Source: Pseudevernia furfuracea (lineage: Eukaryota; Ascomycota; Lecanoromycetes; Lecanorales; Parmeliaceae). From it: DNA of 64,000 bases. The position numbers and the translations under genes are program-made. The stretch covers positions 186,001-250,000 of the forward strand of contig JAIUPT010000035.1 in the NCBI GenBank assembly GCA_022315425.1, given 5' to 3'. Below, piece after piece: positions 10,787 to 21,893 of the stretch; the stretch's first letter is position 1, and each line of letters opens with the position of its first letter. The notes beneath the pieces were generated by a model. The model worked only from the letters and a program-made list of their open reading frames with translations. It had not been told where the DNA came from and ran no database searches.

Positions 10787-11947
10787 CTAATCCAAGTACC
10801 CCGCCGCGAACTTCGCCGACGAACGTTTCGCCTTGGCCTCCGCGATGGCTCCGTTCCTGCAACTCGTCCCGTCGGCCACGGGTTGGAAGGCGGGGGCCGT
10901 TCCGCTGGGACCGCAGACGGCGAATTGCTTGCCGTCGGCGCTGCAGACCATGGTGCCCGGGGCGGAGCAAGTGCCGCTGCTGCCTGAGGAGCCAGAAGTG
11001 GAGTCGGTGGACGGAGGGGCGGCGGCGGCGGCAGCAGCAGCAGCTGGAGAGGCAGCCGCAGAGGGGGCAGCGGCGGCGGCGGCTGGGGAGGCAGCAACAG
11101 AGGGGGCGGCCGAACCGCCAGCCGCTGAGCCAGCGTCGGGAGAAGCTGCTTGAGCGCCCGAAGACGAGCTGCCGGAAGAACCGCTTGATGGCGAGCCGCC
11201 TGAGGCGGCGCCGCAGTTGGGTCCGGTCGGGGGCGCGAGGTCGGCGGCGACACCGTCTTTCTCGACCGAAGTTCCCGGGGCCGGGAATTGGACGTCTTTG
11301 GAATCGGCAGTCAGGCAGTCGGAAGTGGGGATGTTGGCGACGAACATGGCGGGGAAAGAGGGCGTGTCGCGGCCGGAGAGCTCGGGGATGGCGAAATCGG
11401 TTCCGTTGAGGGAGGCGTCTCTTTTGTTGGATCCGCCAGTCACTTTGATCGATGCACAGTTCATGTACATCTCGCGGTTGCCCACTTTGTTGAACCAGGT
11501 CCACGCGAGAGTGTATGCTCCAGGAGCGATGCCTGTTGGGATGGAATAGCTGTATGTATCCGGGTCGGGAGCGGAGGCGGAATTGTCTGCTCCGAGGTTA
11601 CCCGCTACGCCCTTTGCAGGGCAACCTCCCTCGATGGAGTGGATGACCATCCATTTGGAGCTCTTCGTCGCGGGTGTGTCGGTGGTAAGAGAGATTTGGC
11701 ATGATCCACCTCCATGGACTGATTCGCCCAAGAAGGAGAGCGTCTGCGGGGCGCCGACAGCCATGTTGGTGACGGTCCCACCAGAGTTGCTTGTGGCTTT
11801 GCACGGGAAGTTGGAACCATCGGCAACGAGAGGGCTGTTGTCAGGACTCCCGTATGGTGGAGGCGTGGCCATGACCATGTGCCCCTGGGCTGTGCCGGCG
11901 AAAAGCGCGATGGCCGAAGCGGCAAAGATGTTGTTGATTGAGTACAT
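10787..11947 (-). CDS. AA11 lytic polysaccharide monooxygenase (chitin-active family)
   Basis: Single exon, 386 aa, start ATG at 11947. A signal peptide (MYSINNIFAASAIALFAGT) is followed by AQG|HMVM, so cleavage leaves His1, the first ligand of the copper histidine brace. The second His is in ESVHGGGSCQISL and the axial Tyr in NREMYMNC. These, with HSIEGGCPAKG and YTLAWTWFNKVGN, are hallmarks of AA11. The catalytic domain (about residues 20-240) is followed by a Ser/Ala-rich linker and a C-terminal Cys-containing module (GTCSAPGTMVCSADGKQFAV onwards) resembling the X278-type tail of other AA11s. It is secreted; oxidative cleavage of chitin is known for the family and may serve cell-wall remodelling or chitin feeding. 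Upstream lies a notable ACAAT array (12133-12247). The GC-rich linker gives long shadow frames on the other strand. Confidence 0.93.
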   Translation of the reverse strand: MYSINNIFAASAIALFAGTAQGHMVMATPPPYGSPDNSPLVADGSNFPCKATSNSGGTVTNMAVGAPQTLSFLGESVHGGGSCQISLTTDTPATKSSKWMVIHSIEGGCPAKGVAGNLGADNSASAPDPDTYSYSIPTGIAPGAYTLAWTWFNKVGNREMYMNCASIKVTGGSNKRDASLNGTDFAIPELSGRDTPSFPAMFVANIPTSDCLTADSKDVQFPAPGTSVEKDGVAADLAPPTGPNCGAASGGSPSSGSSGSSSSGAQAASPDAGSAAGGSAAPSVAASPAAAAAAPSAAASPAAAAAAAAAPPSTDSTSGSSGSSGTCSAPGTMVCSADGKQFAVCGPSGTAPAFQPVADGTSCRNGAIAEAKAKRSSAKFAAGYLD

Positions 11948-12132
11948 GTCTGCTTTGACCTGCGTACTTCTTGCTGAGATTTGATTTGACTTGGACTGAG
12001 TTTGGGGTTTCTGAAGCTGTTCGTGTGTGAGTTGTGTGTGTGAGTTGTTGGAGTTGATGCGAGATGAGGAATGGAAATGAAAGGAAGGTGGAGGGTATTT
12101 GTAGGCGCAGGACGCCCTGGAGAATACACTGC

Positions 12133-12247
12133 ACAATGAGGTTTGTGTTTTGGACAATAGAAAAACAACATCGTACAATGGGGTTTGTACTGTAGACAAT
12201 GGAACAATACAATAACACGATGAACAATAAGAATTGAGTGGCACAAT
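12133..12247. promoter_or_regulatory. Array of ACAAT motifs, about 185-300 bp upstream of the AA11 LPMO start
   Basis: ACAAT cores begin at 12133, 12154, 12175, 12196, 12204, 12224 and 12243. The first four are spaced exactly 21 bp. They lie in a degenerate 42-bp tandem duplication. ACAAT(G) is the core recognised by HMG-box factors such as MAT and Ste11-type regulators; that use here is inference. Confidence 0.4.
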
Positions 12248-12299
12248 GCAAAGAAAATCGTACCTAATGAAAATTGCCGACAACAACGACAATAATCCA

Positions 12300-13862
12300 C
12301 GAGAGCAATTGTGTAGAAGAGAGGCGGATGTTCTTAACAATGAAGGCCCGTAAATCTGCGCCAGGCAGGGCAACGAAATTTTGAAAGGACTGAGAGAAAG
12401 GATCCAGCCTCGGAAAAATGCAAGGGGAGTTAATCGTAAGTGGTAAACTGTCGAAGCTGCAAGAAGGAAAAAAGGAAAGAAAGGGCTGGCCGTGAATTAA
12501 ATATAATGCTGATGATGCTTGAGTCGTCCCTGGGCATAATCAATGTTAGTGAAGTGGGGCATGAATAGAAAGCTGATATCCATCGACGCTTGTCCCTGCT
12601 TTGTGCCCGAAACAGCAGCTGTTACGAAGAGTCTGAAAATTGTTTGCTTCTCAATACTCTCTCCGAAGCCATTGTATACGTAGTTAATTATGTGAAACGG
12701 AGCGCGCATCTTCCATTCAGCAGGGCGACCAACAACCAACGAAAATCCAGGACTAAGGCTTGCAGAAACAGACGGATGATGCATTGGTTCATTCAAAATT
12801 TCCGAGGGAGAAGAGATACACCATGAAACAACAGCATTTGAAGGTGAGAGAGAAATATGTCCCAGATGTAACATTTAGAACCAACCAATCAGAACGCGCG
12901 GCCGTGTTCGCCAAGAGATCTGTGTGCCAAGACCGCGGGGTCACTTTTTTTCGATTGGCAAAGACCTTTCCAATCTGAAACATCCCCAAACACCGAACGT
13001 ATTTCAATCTTCATGTGCACAACGGATGCACTGACCGTGTGCAGAAGAGTGGCCTCCTCACAACGTCAGACGTTTTCTTCGATTTCCCACGATACCACAT
13101 CCGGCGGAAGCCGATCTCGTAGAATTGTTCCAAGACAGCCGACTAAAACCTTATGCGAGACGGCCCATTTTACATCCAATCAAGCCTTGATAGCTGATAG
13201 CCGACAGTATTTCCGCGGTTGACCGGACTTCTCTCATAGGAAGGGCAGCGCCGCCTCAAGATTTAGAGATGCTTAAGGGGATGCAGAAGGGATGCCGTCG
13301 AGTGTTGTGACCGCCTTTGCGTGGAGGATGTTGCAGCTGATGAGATGGCGATTACGAGTATCAAGTTGGATTGCAGACGCCGACCGGTAAGTTGTGGATT
13401 GTGCATTTTGGTATTTCACGAGCTGAGTAGGCTGCAATATTGGCGGCGGGTAGTGAGGCTTCAGGAGGCGGTGGATCTCGTAGAGAGGAAAGAGATGGCC
13501 CCCTATTTAAGCCGCCATCCATGATCAAAAGGGAACAATCTGCGGCCGAGAGTGGAAAGGTTTATGCCAGCATTGGGACTCTTGTGATCTCACTCAATTC
13601 ACCCTAGACGACGTGGAAGTTGTCACCACAACCATCTTTGAGATCGATCCGGTAAAATACGTGTATCGCATGTTGCTGTTGTCTAACATTCACATGCTTC
13701 TCGCGTGTCGCGTGTGCTGCTGAACTATCTCCCACAGGCATATCAGGCGCATGGCACTTTGACTCCGCGCTATATTTACTTAATTCCCGCATCCCCCCAC
13801 GGATATGCACCGCGAATCTCCTTCCCTGACCTTTATCGTTTCTGCCTCGTAGCAACCGTTCA
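12300..13862. other. Intergenic, no supported gene
   Basis: Short open frames only. A TATA-like word (gcgctatatttact) near 13770 may serve the gene that starts at 13863. Confidence 0.45.
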
Positions 13863-14471
13863 ATGCGCCTCCTCACCAATGTCACCTCCCTACTCTCACT
13901 CAACGCTCCCAGCACCCCCATCGATCTCCCCTCAAACTCAGGCCTCTCGCTGTATGCGCCACGCATCCCTCTCAACGACACCGTCTCCGCCAAGGTCCGA
14001 GAAACTTTGATCGCCTTCAGGTTAGCCGGTTTCCGCGAGTTGCAAATCACATCGACCATCGGCCCAACGACGAACCCAGAACTCCTACTCGACGTACGGT
14101 TGCTCTTCAGCTTCCACACAGGGTCCATGTACGTGGAAATGACGAGTATTTGGGGCGAATGGGAAGACCCTCGCTTCTCGAAGCAGCCATGGCCTGCGGG
14201 AAACAACATTCTGCCGTCGCGGTTAGGTATGGATATCGTGTTTGCGGATGAGTTGATGAAGAAAGCGGGATACGTGGGGCCATATGAGGCCGTTGATGTG
14301 AAATGGCCCAAGGGGCTAACGTTGTTGTGGACAGAGCAGCCGTACTATTGCTTCTTGATGGAAGGCGATCGGCCGGGTTCTGTTTATGTGGGGATGAATG
14401 ATCAGAGGGTTATGACAAGCTTGCCGAGAGTAGGAGAAGGGGCCGAGGACGATGGAGGAATGATAGCGTAG
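13863..14471 (+). CDS. Hypothetical protein, 202 aa
   Basis: Single intact open frame with regular composition and no signal peptide or membrane segment. Visible features are a hydrophobic strand-rich middle (ELLLDVRLLFSFHTGSMYVE), several Trp-containing stretches (SIWGEWEDP, VKWPKGLTLLWTEQP) and a Gly/Asp-rich end. No family recognised. A TATA-like word lies ~90 bp upstream. The last 70 bases overlap the end of a broken minus-strand gene. Confidence 0.5.
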   Translation: MRLLTNVTSLLSLNAPSTPIDLPSNSGLSLYAPRIPLNDTVSAKVRETLIAFRLAGFRELQITSTIGPTTNPELLLDVRLLFSFHTGSMYVEMTSIWGEWEDPRFSKQPWPAGNNILPSRLGMDIVFADELMKKAGYVGPYEAVDVKWPKGLTLLWTEQPYYCFLMEGDRPGSVYVGMNDQRVMTSLPRVGEGAEDDGGMIA

Positions 14472-15100
14472 ATCGCAGGCTTGTTCATTGAAAGTTTCGC
14501 TGCTTTGGTGCGAACGTCCGATTTAGAGCTAACAATGTTATTCATCGGGTAAGACATAGGAAGAAGAAAGCGATTAACGACAAAGCCAGGCTGAAGTTCG
14601 AATGTTGCTAGTTCAGAGGCGTAGGCACAAAGTCGTATGACTCCGCCATAGCATTGGGATCCACGTCCCTCAGCTCTTTGTCTAGCTTGTTCCAGCAGTA
14701 AACTTAAGATTTCGCAGCGGATCTCCACGGGAAGTCCCATGAAACTGAAGGGTTAGTTGGTGTTGGTCGTGAACGATAGTCAATGGCATGGGGATGGTCA
14801 CGTCTGTAGCAAAGCCTCTCTCCTGTAGAAATCACAAGCATACTCAAGGTATTTGCTCTGTTGGCATGAGAGGATTTTATCATACCGTTCTCTGGCACTT
14901 TCGATTTGACCTTTCTGTTGTAATCTATCGATTAGCACCTGTCCAAAGAGGAGATGCTAAAGATTTTTGTCGTACTCTTGAAGAGATGCTCGGCAAGGAG
15001 ATAAGCTCCGCATTCTCTTCGCATATGAGCGTATTTTGCCTTAAGTCTGGACTCGCGGACATCGTTTCTCACATAACGCTCCTTTACTTCCTCGTCGGAT
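14402..15100 (-). pseudogene. Broken minus-strand gene of unknown family
   Basis: Three charged, helical coding-like segments follow each other on the minus strand. The first (about 15097-14935) contains EEVKERYVRNDVRESRLKAK and ends at a TAA. The second (about 14905-14800) contains ESARERYDKILSCQQSKYLE. The third (14745-14402) starts after a convincing intron end (CTAACCCTTCAG) with MGLPVEIRCEILSLLLEQ, which resembles an F-box-like helix. They are in different frames and no clean set of introns joins them, so the gene is probably frameshifted or decayed. Function unknown. Confidence 0.4.
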
Positions 15101-15251
15101 GGGTGAGCTTAGTCTTCAGAGCTACAGGGGCTTGGTTTCACCATTCATCAACGGGAGTACGTGCCTCTGCTAGTTCTTCTTCAGAGTAGACTATCTTGCC
15201 ACGATTTCGTGAGAAAACTTGGGCTGATATGAGCTGGTGCGAAGAAGTGCG

Positions 15252-15355
15252 GTTTAAAATGGTTTAATGGGGTGAAGGATTGGTTTGAGAGGTTTTTGAT
15301 GCAGTTTAAAATGGTTTAATGGGGTGAAGGATTGGTTTGAGAGGTTTTTGATGCA
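15252..15355. repeat. Exact 52-bp tandem duplication
   Basis: Two identical 52-bp units (15252-15303 and 15304-15355), each starting gtttaaaatggtttaatggg and ending gatgca. The perfect identity suggests a recent event. Confidence 0.9.
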
Positions 15356-15954
15356 GTAAAGGTAAGATTGTAGTTGGGCGTTGCTAGGATAACGAATGCT
15401 CTCTGTCACGCCTTTGTAGCACCTCCAAGTAGATAGACCGAGTAAGGCTTAAATGTAAAAGCAATCCGCCGATTATGTAAGCCGCTCTGAAGCTCCCTAC
15501 TCGTACTGCGACTTCAATTCTCTTCGGCTTGACGACCACACCTTCTTCGATTTCCACAAATCGTATCAGAATATCTGGCAGCTTTATCTCTATATTAAAA
15601 AAAAACTTTTGACTGTTTGATGAAGGCAACTGCGGGCCTTCGTAGTACGCATAGTCGTGGCTGTAAAACTATCTCGCGGAGAAATGTATAGCTAATGTTC
15701 AAAGCCGGGACACAAAGACTTTGTCTGTGAGATGAAAGCCCAAGATTTCTCTTCCATAAAATTGCAATGTTCTTTTCTCAATACAAGATTACACAACAAT
15801 GGCCTTCTATCCAAGCAAGACATTGTCCTCATAATCCTCCCTGAGTCCATCGAAGACATCTTCTCTTCAACAATCTTCCTCATCATTCCATCAGCGTATT
15901 ACTAACCAAATTTCTGAACTTCCAATTTCGATTACAAAAAAAGCCACTTCAAAG
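15356..15954. other. Upstream region of RING gene, no supported gene
   Basis: AT-rich, with short minus-strand frames (15384-15629, 15692-15886) lacking domain content. Confidence 0.45.
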
Positions 15955-16924
15955 ATGTCTCCTGCATTACCTACATTGACGCCAAAGAGCTTCCTCCGTC
16001 AGCTCCCCGAAGTTCAAGATTTGACGGAGGATGACGAATGTCCAGTATGTTTGCAGAACTACGTACCCACCAAAGACACAACTCCTGGGATCATCGAACG
16101 CATCCTTTCCGTGGCCGCCGTGCGCCGAGTGCCAGAACCGGTCGACCCAGAACACGCTGTTCGGCTACCCTGCCAGCACGTCCTTGGCAGCGATTGTATC
16201 AGGCGTTGGATCTCTCCCGCCGAAGGAAATCAAAATACTTGCCCTTACGTAAGTGCCCTTTCTGAGTTATTTCTACCTCCCTCCATTCCTCTTCTCAAGT
16301 CTGAAGAGAAACTGAAGAGTGGAGATGCATTTTTTCTACTTGAACACAAAGAGACAGGCTAACTATGAAGTTGCGCAGTGCGTTCAGCAGCTTTTCACGC
16401 CCGTGAAATATCCAGTAAGCAACCACCCACTTTGGGACCCGCTGATTGACCTCTTAGGTTGCTATGGGTTTAGTTTGAGTCCAAATGGCTGGTGGCGTTG
16501 GCACCCAATGCAAGGCACATCTGAGGTCAACGAAGATGACCTCCTTGAATCAAAAAAGCTTGCGAGAACACATGTTTCCATGCTCCGACATTTTTTTAAG
16601 CCAGGTGTTGACATGATGACTATCATTCAGACAATCTCCGCCGCTCGTCTAACAGTGCACCTACGCGAGGTGGTGCTCTATCTTCAGCTCCAGAGTAATG
16701 GGATCGACCTTCCAGCGATCGAAGAAGTCAGCTTGAAAACCTCATTCGTGAGGTTGGAGAAGCATCAGGAGGACGCTTTATTCGATGAGTTTCAGAAGAG
16801 GAAACTTTTCGACAACGAAACTAGCGGTCGTTCTCGTCGTAAGGTTTGGGAGCATGAAAGGAAAGTGGGCTGCGTTCCAGTCATGAACTGGAAGGAAGAT
16901 AGGTACTACTGGGGGTTTGCTTGA
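15955..16924 (+). CDS. RING-finger protein, probable E3 ubiquitin ligase
   Basis: Exons 15955-16248 and 16379-16924 (130-bp intron GTAAGT...GCAG) give 279 aa. The RING lies at about residues 28-103: ECPVC, then LPCQHVLGSDCIRRW, and CPYC reconstituted exactly across the splice (TAC|TGC). The fifth zinc ligand position is Gly (HVLGSDC) instead of Cys or His, a variant also met in other fungal RINGs. The C-terminal half is helical with no recognised domain (WDPLIDLLGCYGFSLSP; VHLREVVLYLQLQ) and ends with WKEDRYYWGFA. E2-dependent ubiquitin transfer is the family role; no target is suggested by the neighbours. Confidence 0.8.
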
Positions 16925-17291
16925 TCTTTTGTGTGCAATGTTTTGTTTGAAGCTTACCATTAGATAATACATGCCACCGTAACAACCCCTTCTCCACCGG
17001 TTCCACCTTCATCAGGTAAGACGGGCCCTCCTGGGTGCCGCCAACCGTAGCGAAATAAGTCTCCACCCCGAAAGAGTAATATCCAGTCTTGATCGCGTCG
17101 TTGTCATAGAACCCATTTGGGACGTCAAGGCTCAGGCCGGAAGGTATGCGGCTTATGCTTGAGTACTGGTCGAGGATCATGTCCGTGAAGTCCAGACCGG
17201 GGGCGCCGATTGAACTGAGAACAAAGACGCCGATGGACCAAAGGTTGAGAACTAGGAGTTGAGCCGGGTCGTGGGCGGTCAAGGGGGCCAT
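16881..17291 (-). CDS. Hypothetical protein, C-terminal part or small protein of ~136 aa
   Basis: From ATG at 17291 the frame reads MAPLTAHDPAQLLVLNLWSI and a regular sequence ending near the RING gene. An alternative start lies further upstream in a longer open frame (to 17786), whose N-terminal part has a hydrophobic run (FIFILVFFLSFYLSYF) that could be chance T-rich DNA. The last 40 codons overlap the 3' end of the RING gene antisense. An intron before the end is possible. No family recognised. Confidence 0.3.
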   Translation of the reverse strand: MAPLTAHDPAQLLVLNLWSIGVFVLSSIGAPGLDFTDMILDQYSSISRIPSGLSLDVPNGFYDNDAIKTGYYSFGVETYFATVGGTQEGPSYLMKVEPVEKGLLRWHVLSNGKLQTKHCTQKIKQTPSSTYLPSSS

Positions 17292-18385
17292 GGGGAGCAA
17301 ACGCTTGTTCTGATCGATGCCGAGGCAGAATGGTGGTCTGGGTAATGGAGTGTGTGTTCGAGTTGCTGTGCGTGGATTTTGGTGGGTTGGGAGATGTGAG
17401 CGTGATGCAGAGGCATACTCGATACGCATAGAAAGAGGGAAAACAAGACTGAAATGAAACGAGGAGGGGTCAAAGGTGGGAGGGAGGCTCATGGAGGAAA
17501 AATAAGATAGATAGAAAGAAAGAAAAAAGACTAGAATAAAAATAAAAATCACAGGAAAACCAGCCTGTAGCAAATCACTTGAGAGCGTTTTGGGGGGGGG
17601 CAGGTCCTTCATTGATTTCAACTGGACGAAGACATCGTGTACTCCATTCCTGAGGTAGGTACCAGGTACCTTAGACAATTTGATGCAAGCACCGAATCGG
17701 GTTAGTAACCGCACAAAACAATTCGTAAACTCGTGATTTTGCTCTACATCCGTCCGACCAAGAACTTTCGTTCTCAGTCTGAGCAACAGCTAATATGCAT
17801 TCGAGGGAGTTGGCTGGCCGTAAAATCCATGTCTGCGTGAAGCCAATTTGCGTACGCCCAAAGGCCGCAACTCCTATTACGAAAACCTTCAGATCCATCC
17901 GGACTTCCAAATTAAGATCACCACTTTCCGCGCATTTGCGAGGTCCCATTAGAGTTCCTTTGTCCGGCTGTGAATATCTAGCTGTGGACGCATGAGCAGT
18001 CCTAGAATCAGAGAAATAGATATCCATCGTTGCGCCCCAAACCCCTGAAGCTACCGGTCATCGTTGATATTTAAAAACAGATTCTTTACGCCCAGCGCGG
18101 GCACAGGCTGGCGAAGCCGTGCCATATCCGCTGTTTCGGTTGGGAGAGCTCGCTCGCCTTCGGGCCAGCTAGGGAAGAGTGGCGATGTTTGAATGATTCC
18201 CAAATCTGACATCTGCGGTATCCGAGTCCGCGAGGAAAAGATGCCCCATTTGCGGGATCGAAAGGCCTCATGACGACAGCACGTTTACAAGGTAGAAACG
18301 ATGAATGGCCCCATCAATCCACATCTTGAAATGATCGCAAGAGTAATGTGTGACTTTGCGATCAAAAGACATTGCCCTATATGAC
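17292..18385. other. No supported gene
   Basis: Low-complexity AT-rich stretch at 17500-17560 and unassigned sequence to the end of the next gene. Confidence 0.45.
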
Positions 18386-19660
18386 CTAATCTGGTAAGAT
18401 CATTGCGAATAAGCTTTCTCTGAAGCGCGTTCGACGGTTTAAGTAGTCTGTACCGCAACTCACCTCTAGATTTGCTAGAGATGGTTCATACTGCACGCGC
18501 TTGCCCTCATCAAATATCAGTTTTGATGGGAACAGCGCCGACCACATAAACGAATGCATCACGGCATGTTGCCACGGAAAGGCCGAATAAGTCCCGTGTA
18601 AAAGCTTCCATTGGACACGTCCAAGAGGATACTTCCATGCCCGCTTTCCATAAAGCCTCTCAACCCTCTTCCGGTTTTCGATCACCGTACCATAGAACGG
18701 ATTGTCGCAAGTGCATATGTACCGAGGTTGCTTGCCACCTTGGGATGATGAATCGTGGTTTTCTATGGTCATAGTGGTCGAAACCGTTGGCGGATCGATT
18801 TGCGATGAGTGGTTCACGAACCCGAACACTACGAACGAGTGCGTGTAGAAGACCACGTTTAATCGGACAAGAACTTGACCCCGTTTACGTCTCTGGATGG
18901 ACTCGAACAGCTCGCGTACGACTTCGCACCCCGGTGTTGGATGCATCAGGGCTATTTGGTCTTGCTGGAGCTTGTAATGCAGGGTGAGATTGCGGAGGTT
19001 TTCGAAGCGAGCGATGGCGCAGATGACGTCTAAACCATCTACTCTTGACAAGGGGGCATATGGGTACCTTGTATTCTTTTCCGTGGCTTTCTTATATGCT
19101 TGATCCCAGCTACTGCTGTAACCGAGAAATACGCCGAGATCGAGGACCAGTCTCGATAGTAAAGGAAGGGTGCGACTCAGGAGGTCGAGCGCAGGTGCTG
19201 ATATATCGAAATGATATGGTGATCCGTCAGGCAGGTGTTCGATACACTCATAGGTATGTTCTACGCTCAGGACTTGAGTGATCGTCTGCAGTCTATTTTG
19301 TTTTGGCCGAGGTTCCCTGTGGAACTTGAGAGTCTTGAAATTGTCTATTGTACTTAAAGTAATCACGGGAGGGCTGTCTAGGGTATCATTTCGTAGGAGT
19401 TCTCTGAACTCGCAGCTGAGTGGTTTGAAAAAGTAGGGGCTGGCCAGGGCACGGCATGTCCGAGATGCACAGGCCAGAGCTCGGAGGCCGGAGATAGAGT
19501 TCAAATGGAGCTTTGAAATGTTACTATAGATCGGCTACTCACGCTACCTGGCTTACCTCTTCAAGAATGGGCTCAAGTATCTCAGCAGGCAGGCTTTCGA
19601 GAGTCGAAGGCTTCTTGTTAGCTACGAGCTGGCAAAGCAGGTAATCGCTCCCTTCGACAG
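18386..19660 (-). CDS. F-box-like protein
   Basis: An upstream exon ends at 19557 and carries the F-box-like helix ESLPAEILEPILEE. A 46-bp intron (GTAAGC...TAGTAAC...AAAG) joins it in frame to the exon starting at 19510, which continues with LHLNSISGLRALACASRTCR and then ASPYFFKPLSCEF, as expected for an F-box followed by a fungal C-terminal region. The remainder has no recognised repeats. Near the end, a possible extra 44-bp intron (GTGAGT...TTCAG) would change the tail and extend the gene to about 18285. The first exon lacks an ATG before an upstream TGA, so another short 5' exon is likely. F-box proteins are SCF ubiquitin-ligase adaptors; substrate unknown. Confidence 0.65.
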
Positions 19661-20235
19661 ATCAGAAGTCAGAATGTGTTCTGGCGAATTGGGAAAACGA
19701 ATATTAAGAGGCACGTCGAGAGAGCACAGGGGCACTAATCGCGGTCCTATTACCTACAGGATCTCGTCATCCGCATCTTCTTCCGGTCCTATCGAGGCGT
19801 AGTGAGCATTTATAGTAGGGATTGAAGCTAGCAAGTTCAAGGTCCATACCCCTAGTATATAGGACATGACTAGGGGAGATCCGGAAGATGCGACGTCCCT
19901 TGTGCCGAGTGTTCCTCAATCAAGAAGAGATGGAGGTGATAGTATATAGCTGCTACCAGAGGTGTAGCGAATTCAATCGTACCTCACAACAAAAGGCGCA
20001 ACACGCTGACTCTTCAAGAAGGTGTTAGTGGTCCGAATATACAACTCCGAAAATCAGGCTGAAGTCAACAGCCTTGGCGTCACGTGATCAGAGCCGGAGA
20101 TCAGCGGCTTGGCACAGTGAGGCTGTTAGCATGGTCCCTCTACATCCCCTGCGAGCCGTTGAATGAGGAGTTGTGTCGCGATTGAGCTAATTTCAATCAG
20201 ACGGTTCTACAGTTACGACGCAGAACTCTCAAAGC
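19661..20235. other. Intergenic with short inverted repeats
   Basis: Around 19765-19900 the words cgcatcttcttccggtcctat and ccggaagatgcgac, plus ccctagtatataggac / gactagggg, form imperfect inverted repeats. Could be a MITE remnant; no gene. Confidence 0.35.
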
Positions 20236-21470
20236 ATGGTCTTAGAGCCCTCTAAGCTCGATGCGCTTCCTATCAAGATCTTCCACCGCTTAGCTTCAGT
20301 CGGGACCTGCGAGGCGTTAGCATTGTCAACGGCCAGAAGAGCTCTCCGTCTAGCTTGCGACGACTGTTTAGTCTACAAAGCTATCTTAGACAATCGCAAT
20401 GGAAACGGGGGCCCAAAATGGTAACATGGTCTTCCGTCTTCCACTATCTATGGAGTCCCCGGTCTCATCGTGGGCGCGCTACGCACTAGCTGATTCCGAA
20501 GTAGCCCAAGACCACACCTTGAGCATAAAAGCCCAATGCATGTGTATACTGGGTGCCACAGCTCATGGCCTATCACTGTAAGGTCTTCTCAGAGCAGGAG
20601 CCGTACCTACCATCAGTGAACTCACCTTCTCCGATCCCTTTCCCAACCTCGGCAGTGTCTTAATCATGTCTTAAACCTGCTTACTCACCGCAAAAAAGAC
20701 CTCAGACTGCACGAATGCATTAGCTTTCTGCCTCGCGCTGCGACTTATGTCCCCAGAACCGGCCAGTCATCGCAGACCCCAATAGTCAAGACAAACTCCA
20801 TTACTGCTGACGGCACAAACGCGGTCAAGACTGACGTGCTACTTGATGCAGACGCAATATTCTTGCCTGCTGACGACATCAATCATTTCTCGGTTTACGA
20901 TCCAAGGATGCTTATGCAGAAGCGCGTTCAGGCGCTTTTAGTGTTGGGCTTGTATTCCGTGGTACTTCGTGAGACCATCGAACTTGGACGCATGAGGCGC
21001 CCACAAGGCGAACTAAGCTAGATCCTAGCAATGGCTGTTCCGACGTCGACCAGGATACCTTTCCACTTGATGATGGACGTACCACTGCCTTTCTCCCCCA
21101 ACGATACCATGGATTTTGCGCCATGCCAGTTGGCAAAATGACAAACGCGGAATTCTTGGAAAACGGTGAGTGGGCCAATTTTTACTCAATGGCTTATGGT
21201 CAAGACGACTACCTTGATTTCGATCCGCCAATGCACGATATCCGCTTTGTTACTAATACAGACAGGGATAGTCTGACTATCCTGAACCTGCATGGTTCCG
21301 AGGAGGATCTTATAGGCGCTTCACGCCTAGACAGTACACTTGTACTAGGGACAGAAGACATTGTATTGAAGAAGGTATATTCTGATGGCCATCCAGCACG
21401 GGACTGGGCCTGCATCATGACTGCCCTGGACATCGTTGATTCTTGGAGACGGAGCAACTACAGTGTCTGA
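20236..21470 (+). pseudogene. Decayed F-box-type protein gene
   Basis: Segments of one protein appear in order but in different frames: an F-box-like start (KLDALPIKIFHRLASVGTCE), then VYKAILDNRNGNGGPKW, a frame change, ESPVSSWARYALADSE, a stretch around 20836-21020, and a C-terminal piece (YLDFDPPMHDIRF; GHPARDWACIMT). The fungal F-box family with this WARYALADS motif normally has these parts in one frame, so the gene is broken by at least one frameshift near 20420 and stops later. It may be nonfunctional or contain introns I could not place. Confidence 0.55.
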
Positions 21471-21821
21471 ATTTGGTCGCGGAAGCTCGGCTGGACCGCC
21501 GGTCGTGGATCTGTGTCAAGGTTTTCCAAGAGCGACATGGCCTAGCCCTTCATGGGTGACTGCGACTGCTTTATTTCGAACGACGGGACAGAATATGACT
21601 GATCTGATTTGAGAAAATGTCCTTTGTCACTTCCTCTCTGAAAGAAACGAGTCCTTGTCAAAGCATGAAAAATCCTCCTTTGATCCAAAAAACATCTAGC
21701 ACGAGAACAATGCCAAAAAAAACAATGCATTCTCCTATACAAAAAAAAAAAAAACACTAGCACCCCATCCCCCTTCACAACCCATTTCAAACCCCCTCTC
21801 TACAACCGCCAAGCCTACCCA

Positions 21822-21850
21822 TCCCTTCCCTTCCCTTCCCTTCCCTTCCC
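21822..21850. repeat. TTCCC microsatellite
   Basis: About five perfect TTCCC units just upstream of the small ORF at 21894, probably in its 5' leader. Confidence 0.8.
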
Positions 21851-21893
21851 ATCCACATCAACCACAACATCAACCAATACTTCCAAACCCAAA

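Noticed and set aside
10698..11504. Long Arg/Pro-rich minus-strand frames and plus-strand frames over the LPMO linker
   Set aside because: They are shadows of the GC-rich Ser/Ala codons of the AA11 gene and carry no domain.
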